Shown here piece by piece: positions 44,701 to 49,661 of a stretch of 64,000 bases of DNA. Positions within the stretch are counted from its first letter, which is position 1. Every line of letters starts with the position of its first letter. Location of the stretch: assembly GCA_030562195.1 (NCBI GenBank), contig JAUJPP010000012.1, positions 15,438,001 to 15,502,000 on the forward strand, in the 5' to 3' direction. This DNA is from Nipponacmea schrenckii. Taxonomy: Eukaryota > Mollusca > Gastropoda > Lottiidae. A program made the translations under genes and the position numbers. The notes beneath the pieces are model-generated. The model ran no database searches. It had not been told where the DNA came from and was given only the letters and a program-made list of their open reading frames with translations.

Positions 44701-45456
44701 GCTCCCTCTGATTCTTTATAATGTTAATCTCATTTTGATTGAAGCTCGATGGTCACCAACTGGCCCCGGTGTACAACCGGTGTACCAGCAGTGAAACTAA
44801 CCATCTTTAGATGTTAAAGGATATACCAACTCTTAGAACTGACATACAATTTAAAATCTCTAACTTGGTCACTTATTTTTCCTTGTTACAGCACGAATGT
44901 CAACATTATATTACATTTTCAAGAAATATTGTTTTAATATATCACATGAAAATCTGTCCACTATATTATTTCTATACAAAAAGTCAATACATCATGACCT
45001 ATATTTTATCAACACCCGCTTGACTGTCATTTTGAAAAATAACAATCGTATACAATCTATAGCATAACATGTTTTAGTGGTCTGGTTCCTACATAATCAC
45101 CAGTTACACTTCCAAACTTAATAAAAGTTGATAACTTAAGTTTTATGGATTTTAGAGGTAAGTTTAGAAGAACGGATATCTTGGTCATTCCAAGAGGTCG
45201 AAAGTCCACATGTTCCTGCAGTATTCTATGTTGCTTTTTTTCTTTATTGTCAGGTTTTTGCTCATCCGAAATAGCTCGAGCTCAAAACGATGTTTATAGA
45301 GAATTTAAAAGAATGGAGAAAGATTTGGACACTAGAATCAGTTTACTGGAATTTGAACAAATCGAGCCCCCACCCTCGTTTAAACCACCATGGATCGATG
45401 TCACTGACCCTACACCTGGGGAAAAGGATAACTCTAAAGAACCAGCGCCGCCTTAA
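13825..45456 (+). CDS. EGFL7/8-like secreted protein (EMI, EGF, Ca-EGF, coiled coil), 8 exons, 341 aa
   Basis: Proposed exons: 13825-13916, 38666-38797, 39806-39924, 41580-41675, 42514-42633, 43243-43331, 43773-43947 and 45254-45456. All have GT-AG borders with consistent phases and total 1026 nt. Domains in order are a signal peptide, an EMI domain (exons 2-3, with CCPGW), an EGF domain, a calcium-binding EGF (DTNEC...GSYNCSC), and a coiled coil ending in a Pro-rich tail. This is the architecture of vertebrate EGFL7/EGFL8, secreted matrix factors that act on vessel development and Notch. Exon 1 joins to exon 2 as TPG-RHIC, close to the RPG-RRVC start of EGFL7. The linkage over a 24.7-kb intron is inference. 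Oddities are an extra Cys in EGF1 (GDCCQN) and loss of the SLSEQIS block kept by the paralogue at 49430-52546. Confidence 0.75.
14719..14905. repeat. About 42-bp tandem repeat, 4.5 copies
   Basis: The unit is close to AATTTGCTCAGAATCTGAGT followed by GTCAGCGGTGCTATCAATTAC. It contains the small palindrome CTCAGAATCTGAG. It lies within intron 1 of the EGFL7-like gene. Confidence 0.85.
15247..15950. repeat. 27-bp minisatellite, about 26 units in two subfamilies
   Basis: The left part repeats TTTCTGCCCAGAATAATAAT then GTAAATA. The right part (about 15640-15800) repeats TCCCTGTCCAGGATAATAAT then GTAAATA, and the edges are more diverged. A short irregular block interrupts at 15418-15453. Since 27 is divisible by three, long antisense frames arise (repeating HYYSGQKYL), but these are a by-product and not a gene. 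Confidence 0.93.
16080..16558. mobile_element. TTAA-flanked MITE, family 2
   Basis: Both ends show a TTAA target duplication (16080-16083 and 16555-16558). The terminal inverted repeats are AGGGGCACAGTCTTGATTT on the left and its near-perfect complement AAATCAAGATTGTGCCCCT on the right. At about 470 bp and non-coding, it fits a piggyBac-type non-autonomous element. It lies in intron 1 of the EGFL7-like gene. Confidence 0.85.
16559..18837. other. Intron 1 sequence, nothing recognised
   Basis: AT-rich intronic sequence with no supported exon, repeat array or element. Short open frames at 17095-17313 and 18306-18563 show no family resemblance. Confidence 0.45.
18838..19925 (+). mobile_element. 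Penelope-like element 2, 5'-truncated and decayed
   Basis: It starts within the reverse transcriptase near SFLDDIFLI (18845) and continues with FEILNNHHPSIK, MNFLDTTVFEGPDFNETSKA, and KSSFHPKHTFSGI (about 19075). The connector then shifts frame near 19310, where another frame reads CGSTRCRTC. The GIY-YIG domain follows: NIIYLISCEKCPMQYVGET then LRERINVDRFDI (about 19437-19545), then ESFWINQLQTVDPSGLNIQ. A last frameshift near 19785 precedes the C-terminus (VRGRLDPIN). Missing 5' sequence is normal for target-primed reverse transcription. Confidence 0.85.
19926..21500. other. Intron 1 sequence, nothing recognised
   Basis: No gene, repeat array or element could be supported. It lies between the second PLE fragment and a MITE copy. 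Confidence 0.4.
21501..21799. mobile_element. TTAA-type MITE, family 1 (copy b)
   Basis: The left end is TTGA then AGGGATAATAGG (21501-21516). The right end is ATTATCCCT then TTAA (21787-21799). It matches the copy at 2090-2376 along its length (AACTTGGCCAATA, CAGTAAATATACCTGCTTCC, and a hairpin around CACGCTTGATGATTAAGC). The left TTAA has one mutation. This is the better preserved copy for the right end. Confidence 0.72.
22007..22201 (+). CDS. Small possible secreted peptide, 63 aa (uncertain)
   Basis: ATG at 22007 opens MKRLYWIIHNVIMLTAFLSK, a plausible signal peptide with possible cleavage after TANA. About 37 residues follow, with two adjacent Cys (GYCCHE) and one near the end (LRKCKGH), then TGA. 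I do not recognise a family. It is unspliced as read, lies inside intron 1 of the EGFL7-like gene on the same strand, and is outside the duplicated block. It could equally be a first exon or a chance frame. Confidence 0.3.
23660..23862 (+). mobile_element. SINE fragment (copy A)
   Basis: Sequence such as CGTTCGGATGGGACAATAAA, then GAGGCCCC and GTGCGTTAAAGATCTCTCGA, matches the body of the tRNA-headed SINE at 44345-44705 (opposite strand there). The tRNA-like head is not seen. The ORF across it is not a gene. The same fragment is at 29890-30096 in copy B. Confidence 0.7.
25213..25220 (+). promoter_or_regulatory. TATA box of PAN-like gene A
   Basis: CTATAAAAATAAG lies about 60 bases before the ATG at 25273, a fitting distance for a TATA box with a short 5' UTR. 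It is conserved in copy B near 35211. Confidence 0.5.
25273..25333 (+). CDS. PAN-like gene A, exon 1 (signal peptide)
   Basis: ATG at 25273; a 20-residue hydrophobic leader ends in FAA; donor G|GTAAGTT at 25333/25334. The split codon, completed in exon 2, gives Asp. Confidence 0.8.
25273..26090 (+). CDS. Secreted cysteine-rich PAN/apple-like protein, copy A (2 exons, 148 aa)
   Basis: Exon 1 (25273-25333) encodes the signal peptide MVLKSSFLVIFIALDCLFAA and ends at a GTAAGT donor with one base of a codon. Exon 2 (25705-26090) follows a TTATTTTAG acceptor and runs to a TAA. The mature part starts DDCGTFSDS and has two similar modules: one with EECQKACDSDLECS and a later Cys, the other with DDCKTNCQNQTNPNC and a later Cys. 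C-x3-C-x4/7-C-x(n)-C spacing resembles PAN/apple domains, which bind proteins or sugars; that family call is by pattern only. N-glycosylation sites NQT and NCT are present. An AATAAA overlaps the stop codon (26089-26094). It lies within intron 1 of the EGFL7-like gene on the same strand. Confidence 0.78.
25705..26090 (+). CDS. PAN-like gene A, exon 2 (mature protein)
   Basis: The exon begins after a pyrimidine-rich TTTTATTTTAG at 25694-25704 and runs in frame from exon 1 to TAA at 26088-26090. It holds all nine mature-chain cysteines. Confidence 0.82.
26820..27830. repeat. About 53-bp minisatellite, copy A
   Basis: The imperfect unit is close to GGTGCTAACGGTGGCGAGTT then AGACCCGCTATAAGATTCGG and TGAACCGGATAA. 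There are about 18 units, longer than the sister array at 36835-37447. A truncated hairpin insert lies at about 27136-27212. Short antisense frames in it are not genes. Confidence 0.9.
29890..30096 (+). mobile_element. SINE fragment (copy B)
   Basis: Sister of the fragment at 23660-23862, nearly identical, containing CGTTCGGATGGGACAATAAA and GTGCGTTAAAGATCTCTCGA. It was duplicated with the block rather than inserted separately. Confidence 0.7.
30423..30469. repeat. Two hairpins at the ORF2 stop of PLE 3
   Basis: CTCGCCC-GAT-GGGCGAG (about 30425-30441) is a perfect 7-bp stem with a 3-base loop. It is followed by ACCTGT-TAAGT-ACAGGT (about 30452-30468). They flank or overlap the stop of ORF2 at 30456 and could be RNA structures of the 3' end. 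Confidence 0.7.
30456..32700 (-). pseudogene. PLE 3 ORF2: reverse transcriptase plus GIY-YIG endonuclease (one frameshift)
   Basis: The N-terminal part is open from about 32700 (TVVNLSRKILTPLQHSILD) through 32484-32107 (KKSDKGSCCVILNREDYIA). An extra A in an A-run near 32120 shifts the frame, and the protein continues in 32060-30456. Reverse transcriptase blocks are PKIHKNP and GRPIISDCGS, then ISIDVTSMYTNIDN, SGTAMGKRFAPSYANLFMAE, and the active site GRFLDDIFMFW. The connector has the cysteines CMSTRCKTC. The GIY-YIG endonuclease has NVIYLISCKKCPKQYIGET then LRTRFNAHRSDI, with a conserved tail (EAHWIETLNTARPIGLNIHH). This order defines canonical endonuclease-positive Penelope-like elements. 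Apart from the frameshift the coding sequence is remarkably intact, so the insertion is young. Confidence 0.9.
32715..34057 (-). CDS. PLE 3 ORF1: SGNH-hydrolase-like protein (5'-truncated)
   Basis: The ORF is open through the element's 5' edge (34057) to a stop at 32715; an in-frame start at the left is not certain. The N-terminal third is helical and basic (ALSWARRSYGKRLTQPVI). A long Ser/Pro/Thr-rich low-complexity linker follows with a possible nuclear signal (KRARSSPSP...GKRSRR). The C-terminal 170 residues carry SGNH blocks: STLIIGSSNLNRI (block I, Ser), HSYPGAQIHHI (block II, Gly), ILHVGLNNRDQ (block III, Asn), and DNLHWSSETANNIYLF (block V, D-x-x-H). The catalytic Ser, Gly, Asn and Asp/His set is complete. 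SGNH ORF1s are known in CR1-type LINEs and some Ngaro elements. I am not aware of them as a standard part of Penelope-like elements. Substrate and role are unknown. Confidence 0.82.
35211..35219 (+). promoter_or_regulatory. TATA box of PAN-like gene B
   Basis: GGCTATAAAAATAAGC about 60 bases before the ATG at 35271, identical in position and sequence to copy A. Confidence 0.5.
35271..35331 (+). CDS. PAN-like gene B, exon 1
   Basis: Signal-peptide exon identical to copy A; donor G|GTAAGTT at 35331/35332. Confidence 0.8.
35271..36130 (+). CDS. Secreted cysteine-rich PAN/apple-like protein, copy B (2 exons, 148 aa)
   Basis: Exon 1 (35271-35331) gives the same signal peptide as copy A, and exon 2 (35745-36130) the same mature chain except for one replacement (FDTMEEC in A, FDTKEEC in B). 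Three other differences in exon 2 are silent. The intron is 36 bp longer because of an indel. All cysteines, both N-glycosylation sites and the AATAAA overlapping the stop are kept. Near-identity of both exons and flanks says the duplication is recent, and both copies look functional. The PLE lies about 1.2 kb upstream of this copy's TATA box and could affect its expression. Confidence 0.78.
35745..36130 (+). CDS. PAN-like gene B, exon 2
   Basis: Follows TTTTATTTTAG at 35734-35744 and runs in frame to TAA at 36128-36130. It holds the two cysteine modules. Confidence 0.82.
36835..37447. repeat. About 53-bp minisatellite, copy B
   Basis: Same unit as the array at 26820-27830 but about 400 bp shorter, so array length has changed since the duplication. 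The intact foldback hairpin at 37019-37110 lies inside it. Confidence 0.9.
37019..37110. mobile_element. Foldback hairpin element in the minisatellite (intact in copy B)
   Basis: Between repeat units GGATAAG and GTTGTGC lies an insert of about 90 bp. It begins TATTGTATTATCC, reaches a centre CCCTC-CATTTAG-AGGG, and ends GGATAATACGATAATAT. The two arms of about 38 bp are nearly perfect reverse complements. In copy A (about 27136-27212) the right arm has lost most of its outer half. It is a MITE-like or foldback insertion that predates the duplication. Confidence 0.75.
38666..38797 (+). CDS. EGFL7-like gene (+), exon 2: EMI domain, N-terminal half
   Basis: Acceptor TTACTTCAG at 38657-38665; donor TTTTAG|GTGAGT at 38797/38798. 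It reads RHICQRDQVVMRPVRRPQTF, then a CRPHY...MPCPNNPNQLC segment. The - strand paralogue has the same start (RHVC) and nearly the same length (129 nt). Two bases of the last codon carry over. Confidence 0.82.
39111..39735. mobile_element. HINE-related element with about 170-bp internal repeats
   Basis: Starts with the hairpin TTATACGCCCTCACATGAAA then TGTAGGGCGTATA and a CTGT-type microsatellite. It then has three direct repeats beginning CTTGTGCTCACTCTACAGAC (about 39200, 39370 and 39535). It ends AGGGCGTAT followed by the perfect hairpin GCACGC-TTT-GCGTGC (39713-39727). The left hairpin is shared with 40185-41119 but the core is different. It sits in intron 2 of the EGFL7-like gene. Confidence 0.65.
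39806..39924 (+). CDS. EGFL7-like gene (+), exon 3: EMI domain, C-terminal half
   Basis: Acceptor TTTCTCTTTAG at 39795-39805; donor AATC|GTGAGT at 39924/39925. It reads RFRCRIAQRSL, then YSCCPGWTGYSPRYRGC; the CCPGW block is the hallmark of the EMI C-terminal half. It is exactly 119 nt, as in the paralogue. A second AG six bases later (ATTTAG) would also keep frame but would shorten the alignment. Confidence 0.82.
40185..41119 (+). mobile_element. HINE/pearl-like element, full-length
   Basis: Starts with the hairpin TATACGCCCACATGAATATG then TGGACGTATA (40185-40214) and a (CGGT/CTGT)n microsatellite. About five tandem core repeats of roughly 150 bp follow (unit includes AGAAGCTACAATTTTCAATG then GATTTGAATGAAACTTGG and GTTTTTGAGTTATTGCCCTT). 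It ends GGCGTATGTAACCTTGCCTGGCAAGCTATCTTT. The element at 48025-49424 has the same ends in reverse. It is in intron 3 of the EGFL7-like gene. Confidence 0.78.
41580..41675 (+). CDS. EGFL7-like gene (+), exon 4: EGF-like domain
   Basis: Acceptor TTTTTTCAG at 41571-41579; donor AACG|GTAAGT at 41675/41676. The domain reads VCDKKCENGGHCSKPGQCAC then PAGWSGDCC. It has the six EGF cysteines plus one extra, directly before the last (GDCC). The joined first codon is Pro. Confidence 0.85.
42008..42250 (+). mobile_element. tRNA-headed SINE, diverged copy
   Basis: GAGTCGTGGTGGCTCAATGA then GTTAGACGTTTG matches the head of the SINE at 44345-44705 (GGAGCCGCGGTGGCTCAGTGG). The body follows, with GGGACAATAAACCAAGG and GAAAGATCTCACGAAGGTTG and a segment ending CCCATTGTACATTAC. 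The A box is recognisable and the B box is degenerate. Intron 4 of the EGFL7-like gene. Confidence 0.65.
42347..42372. repeat. Short match to the 3' end of PLE 3
   Basis: TAGATTTCGGGGAAGGGAGG then GATTGA (26 bp) is identical to 30285-30310, which is the 3' end of PLE 3 plus four target bases. It may be a severely truncated PLE insertion, or a shared sequence from another source. Confidence 0.5.
42514..42633 (+). CDS. EGFL7-like gene (+), exon 5: calcium-binding EGF domain
   Basis: Acceptor CTTTTTCAG at 42505-42513; donor CAGT|GTAAGT at 42633/42634. It reads DTNECKGEHECQQICNNRPG, then SYNCSCFDGFILQSDQKSC. The D-x-N/D-E-C start and the NxxGSYxCxC core are the calcium-binding EGF signature. It is exactly 120 nt, as in the paralogue. 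Confidence 0.88.
42852..42985. repeat. About 36-bp tandem repeat, 3.5 copies
   Basis: The unit is close to GATCGTCTGATCAAAGACGT then CTGAACGCAAAGATCT. It lies in intron 5 of the EGFL7-like gene, and the inner unit TCTGATCAAAGA also repeats on its own. Confidence 0.85.
43243..43331 (+). CDS. EGFL7-like gene (+), exon 6: start of coiled coil
   Basis: Acceptor TATAATTTCAG at 43232-43242; donor AAATG|GTAAGG at 43331/43332. It reads CLTCTNEYREIDIENRRLKR, then EIDSMESQM, and parallels [12 protein letters not shown] in the - strand paralogue. The CxxC pair followed by heptads is shared. It ends on a whole codon. Confidence 0.8.
43773..43947 (+). CDS. EGFL7-like gene (+), exon 7: coiled coil
   Basis: Acceptor TTATTTTAACAG at 43761-43772; donor AATT|GTAAGT at 43947/43948. 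It reads SLLNRTVSSVTEKLTRLSQT and later EAIVSLSERVGELEDSNGN, with heptad-spaced Leu/Val/Ile. One base of the last codon carries over, as in exon 5 of the paralogue family. Confidence 0.78.
44345..44705 (-). mobile_element. tRNA-headed SINE with 15-bp target duplication
   Basis: On the - strand the head reads GGAGCCGCGGTGGCTCAGTG then GGTTAGACGCTTG. It has an RNA polymerase III A box (GGCTCAGTGG) and B box (GGTTCAATCCC, about 44638-44650), followed by a long body and an A/T-rich tail. The flanks CTCCGATTCTTTATA (44330-44344) and CTCTGATTCTTTATA (44706-44720) are a 15-bp target-site duplication with one mismatch. Length is 361 bp. It sits antisense in the last intron of the EGFL7-like gene. The tRNA-like head is part of the SINE and is not a tRNA gene. 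Confidence 0.88.
45254..45456 (+). CDS. EGFL7-like gene (+), exon 8: last coiled-coil segment and Pro-rich tail
   Basis: The acceptor TTTTTTTCTTTATTGTCAG ends at 45253. The exon completes a Cys codon and reads CFCSSEIARAQNDVYREFKR, a Leu-rich heptad segment, then a Pro-rich tail ending EPAPP and TAA at 45454-45456. The paralogue instead ends its helical part with [18 protein letters not shown], as vertebrate EGFL7 does. Confidence 0.75.
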
Positions 45457-48024
45457 ATCACAGATGATAAAAATTTTGGGACTTATTTGAGCTTGAAGTA
45501 TTGAAATACTGGACTTATCGATGCTTTTCTTCAACTTGCATTACTTACCAGATAGATTTCTGGCAACATGCCAGTGATAAATAAGAACCAATTAGTTCAA
45601 ACTGTGTTTCATATTGGTGATTAACAATATGTGTGTTTAGTTGAAATGTAAGAAATTATACGATGCCTAAAATGTGATTTGAAGGCTTTGTTGAAATATT
45701 ATAGCCCAAGTATTTAAGCCGAATTTGAGATTCAAAATGGTTGTGAACTTAGTTCGTGTGTGTTATTTCTATGTAAAAACGAACGTAGTTTCATATGGGA
45801 TTTTGATGTCCGTATCGCGTCCAAAAATTATTTTTGTACAACTCAAATTACGTGATCAGATAACCCCCCCTCCCTCCCTTTAGACAATAGTAAAGAACCA
45901 ACAATCTTACCACCAGTGCTTTAGAAACAGGTAGTGAACTTGGTATATTTCATCTTGGCGCCTACTCGTGTGTTTCAAGTTTCATCGTACACTGAAAATC
46001 GATCTCTGATTTAACAGGTCAGTTTTGCCACTTAGCGTAATTCCACCCACAAAATATCAAAAGAATGCAGATTGTCGCCAACAGCAATTGCTGTGTCGCA
46101 CTGCCCCGTCAGATGTGTTCCGACCTTAAATACGTATCAAAGTTGTATAAATGTTTGTTTTGCTCAAAGTATTTATTATTATTGTAACAGATCTTAAATT
46201 AAATACAATAATTGTATATTAGTCTTTTAGTGTAACACAATAATTTAAAAAGTGATAATGGAGTATTTATATATCGACGGTAAAGGATTTGTTTATATGA
46301 CACTTTGAAATCATGTTCTTTCTTAGTTTGAGAGTTTCTATCCCAATAGTTACTGTTGCGTAACCAGAACAATTACGGTTATTCCTGTTCAGACATTGAT
46401 GTACACCACATAACAATTATAGTCATTCGAATAATCCTAGTAACTTCATTGGTCAATTCTCTACACGTTGAGTACAATATCATTCAAGAACCACAAATGA
46501 TTTATTTTGTCACATTGGTATCTTTTATCACGTTGTTGTTGACCCATGTCAAAAAACACATTTATGTAGTCAGCACACTGTTTATATTACTGAATATTCA
46601 ACATCCGATGCACACTGTTGTGAATGTTTTTTTTTTTTGTTTTTTTTTTTTGCATTTTTATGATCGACGATTTGCTTTGTCTTTAATTGCGAATTGTCGG
46701 AAACATCCAATAACACGAATCCATTGATTGATGCATATTTTGGTAAAAAGAAGATTTAAAATGACATTCCGATTCGTCTCCCAAAGTGTATGCAATTAAG
46801 ATTTATGTTGAGGTAGGTCTTATGAGTCGTTCACTTGGATTCAAAGGCGAAGATTCCCAATTGGTGCAATTCCACAAGATCGTTTGAATATCACTACACA
46901 GTACACAGTATGCTTGTTACAAGTAATACCAACACTAAACGTCAATTTGAAAAACGGTCATTAAGAAATAGTAATAACGAAAAATTGGGAAAACATGGTT
47001 CAACTTCCATCAAATATAGTGACCATACAACATGTGCATATGTATGAGTCCACAACTATCTAGCAAGAAACAAAGTTACCTTATATCTCTGAACAAGGCT
47101 GAACATTTCAGACAGCATCTGAACATTGAGGGAAATCACAATATATTATATATTCTCCAATCCATATCCAAAATAACGCTTTTATCATTGCCACTTAAGT
47201 TAATCATCGGGATACCATAATATTCACAATATGTTATTTTTTGTTTTTCAAGTTACCATAAGTTATTGTGTTATCTAACCTCGTGGAATATCACCTCTTC
47301 TCCCCCTTGCATTATAATCTTCATAGTCTTTGCACGTACCTACAATGGGAATTATATATACAACTGCATGAGTTAAACAACGTACCTACATTTATTTTAC
47401 TACAACGCAAATGCTTCAATATTACAACTTTACTGAATAAAAAATACAAAAAAACATCTACATACGCTATACAACAACGTAAGTACATACATTTTACAAC
47501 AATTCAACTACATTAATTTACAACAACGCAACTGCATAAATTTTACAACTAGACTTCATAAACCATACAACAACGAAACTGCATGAGTTATACAATAACA
47601 CAAATGCGTACGTTTTACAGCACCACAACTGCATAGGTAAAAAACAACATAGCATCACGCAAAAGTAAACAGACACGGCGATTCGCACAAAAATGAAATT
47701 AATGAAGCGTTACGTCCAGCGTCTCTGCATCTGAGTTGACTAATGAAGACGTCAACGACATGCAGTATGACAATGGAAAATTAGGAGCCTTCTCTTTTGC
47801 GATTTCTAAATGCTGGGATTGACTCATGAACATCCAGCGAGCAAGCAAATTATAAAACCGTAATGAGTCAAAACCGTGATAATCAAACCAGAATGGAGAC
47901 GGGCAAGAAGTTTTAACTGCCCAAGAATGTGAGCAAAGTAGGCCTCAATAGAACAACTAGACACCTTTTCCTAATGAGTACTGCAAACTGCATCATTGAG
48001 CAATTAAATCAAATTAAATAATCG
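45457..48024. other. Region between the two convergent EGFL7-like genes; degenerate ACAAC repeats and a decayed SINE
   Basis: The first part is presumably the 3' UTR of the + gene. 46620-46655 is a T-rich run. 47330-47650 holds imperfect repeats of about 30 bp (TACAACAACGCAACTGCAT...). 47690-47870 resembles the SINE family in the - orientation (GTTACGTCCAGCGTCTCTGC, CTAATGAAGACGTCAACGAC, TCTTTTGCGATTTCTAAATG) but is badly decayed. The missing last exon of the - gene may lie here, but I could not place it. Confidence 0.5.
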
Positions 48025-49424
48025 AAGATAGCTTGCCAGGCAAGGTAATATACGCCCACTGGCAGCATTGATTTTGAATGAAAAATAAAATATACATATA
48101 CTTTTTTTTTAGGGTGATAAATGTACAATATTACTAAGTTTCATTAAATTCTGTCAAGAATTATACCTAATAACAAGGCAATAACTAATAGATTTTCAGT
48201 ATTTTTGATTGTTAAAAGGATTCACTCTTGGGTGATAACAAACAATTTCCGTAAAGAATTGTGCCTTGGAAAAACAAGCCAAAAACCGAACAGGATATAA
48301 AGACCACAGGCAATAATTCATATTAAATATTTTGTGATATTTCTTTTCAATAAAGTTCATCCTTGAATGATAATTTAAAATTCCAGCAAGTTCTGTCAAA
48401 ATCTGAGCTAAAATCTTGACACTTTTTCAAAAACAGAGCAATAACTGATATTAAATATTTTAAGATTTATCTGATTTTCCATAGGGTTCATTCTTAGATT
48501 ATTCCACATACTCATGCCAAGTTCCGTTTAAATCAGTCAAGAAATGTGACTTGCAGAGTGTTTATGAGCTAAATATCGAAATCATTTGAAAGAACAAGGG
48601 CAATCAAATATTATGTGATATTTCTTGTTTTCAATAGGGTTCATCCTTGAGTGATAATAAACTATTTCAGCAAATTTTTACTTGTTAAGTGTTTACAAGG
48701 CAAAAATCCAACACATTTTATAGAACAAGGGCAATAATTCGTATTAAATATATTTTCTATATTTTCTATTTTCAAAAGGGTTCATCCTTGGGTGATATTA
48801 AACAATTTCAGCAAGTTTCGTCAAAATCGGTCAATAACTGTGCTTTGTAGAGTGTTTACAAGCCAAAAATTGAACGCGTTTTCAAAAACAAGGGCAATAA
48901 CTGATATTAAATTTTTTTCGATTTAACTGGTTTTCGAAAGACTTCATCCTTGGGTGATAACAAATACTTAAGCCAAGTTTCATCAAAATCCATTAAGAAT
49001 TGTTTTCTCAAGAGTGTTTACAAGCTAAATTTGAACGCGTTTTAAAGAAAAAGTGCAATAACTCATACTAAATGTTTTTCGATTTCGCTGATTTATTTTT
49101 CGAGGGTTTATCCTTGAGTTATAACATACTCTCACACCAAGTTTCATCAAAATCAGTCAAGAATTGAACATTGCAGAGCGTTTTCGAGCCATTCAAGAAC
49201 AAGGGAAAGAACTCATACTAATTTTTTTCCGATTTTGCTGATTTTCAATAGGGTTCATCCTTGCGTGATCATAAACAGTCAAATCAAGTTTCATGTAAAT
49301 CCGTCAAGAATTGCACCTTGTAAAGTGTTTACGAGCAATTGTGGACGGACGGACAGACAGATGGACGGACCGACGGACGGACATGGGTGATGACAATATA
49401 CGCCCCCCATTTCATGTGGACATA
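48025..49424 (-). mobile_element. HINE/pearl-like element, full-length, long core
   Basis: It starts AGATAGCTTGCCAGGCAAGG then TAATATACGCCCACTGGCAG, and ends with an ACGG-type microsatellite (about 49345-49382) and ATACGCCCCCCATTTCATGT then GGACATA. The core is about eight tandem units of roughly 150 bp (GGGCAATAACTGATATTAAA, then AGGGTTCATCCTTGGGTGAT and AAGTTTCATCAAAATC). The ends match 40185-41119 in the opposite orientation, but the core repeats differ. Its right end is only a few bases from the splice donor at 49430/49429 of the - strand EGFL7-like gene. Confidence 0.8.
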
Positions 49425-49429
49425 CTTAC

Positions 49430-49661
49430 ACCCTTCTAGTCTCTCTTCTAATAAAGAAATCTGTTCACTCAGTGATGCTATTCTATCAAAGGGCATCACA
49501 TCCGGGTTAGCGGCGTACAGATTAGGATTGTAGGGATCGTGTGTAGTAGTTGTACTCGGTGTAACGGTAATGGGTTTAGTGGTGGCTTTTATTTCATCCA
49601 TCACATCCATTGCATGTTTAAAATTCTTTTCCATTTTCGTTAAATTTCCCATAAGCATATC
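49430..49661 (-). CDS. EGFL7-like gene (-), coiled coil with SLSEQIS block
   Basis: Acceptor TTTTCTTTAAG before 49661; donor GGGT|GTAAGT at 49430/49429. It reads [20 protein letters not shown], then a Thr-rich linker, and [18 protein letters not shown]. One base carries over. If read through instead of spliced, the frame enters the HINE and gives a low-complexity tail, which is why I choose the splice. Confidence 0.78.

Noticed and set aside
44630..44705. tRNA-like A and B boxes on the - strand
   Set aside because: They form the head of a SINE with a target duplication; a folded tRNA with an acceptor stem is not seen.
46356..46727. 123-residue ORF on the + strand
   Set aside because: It includes a poly-T run encoding Phe, has no domain features, and lies in AT-rich intergenic DNA.
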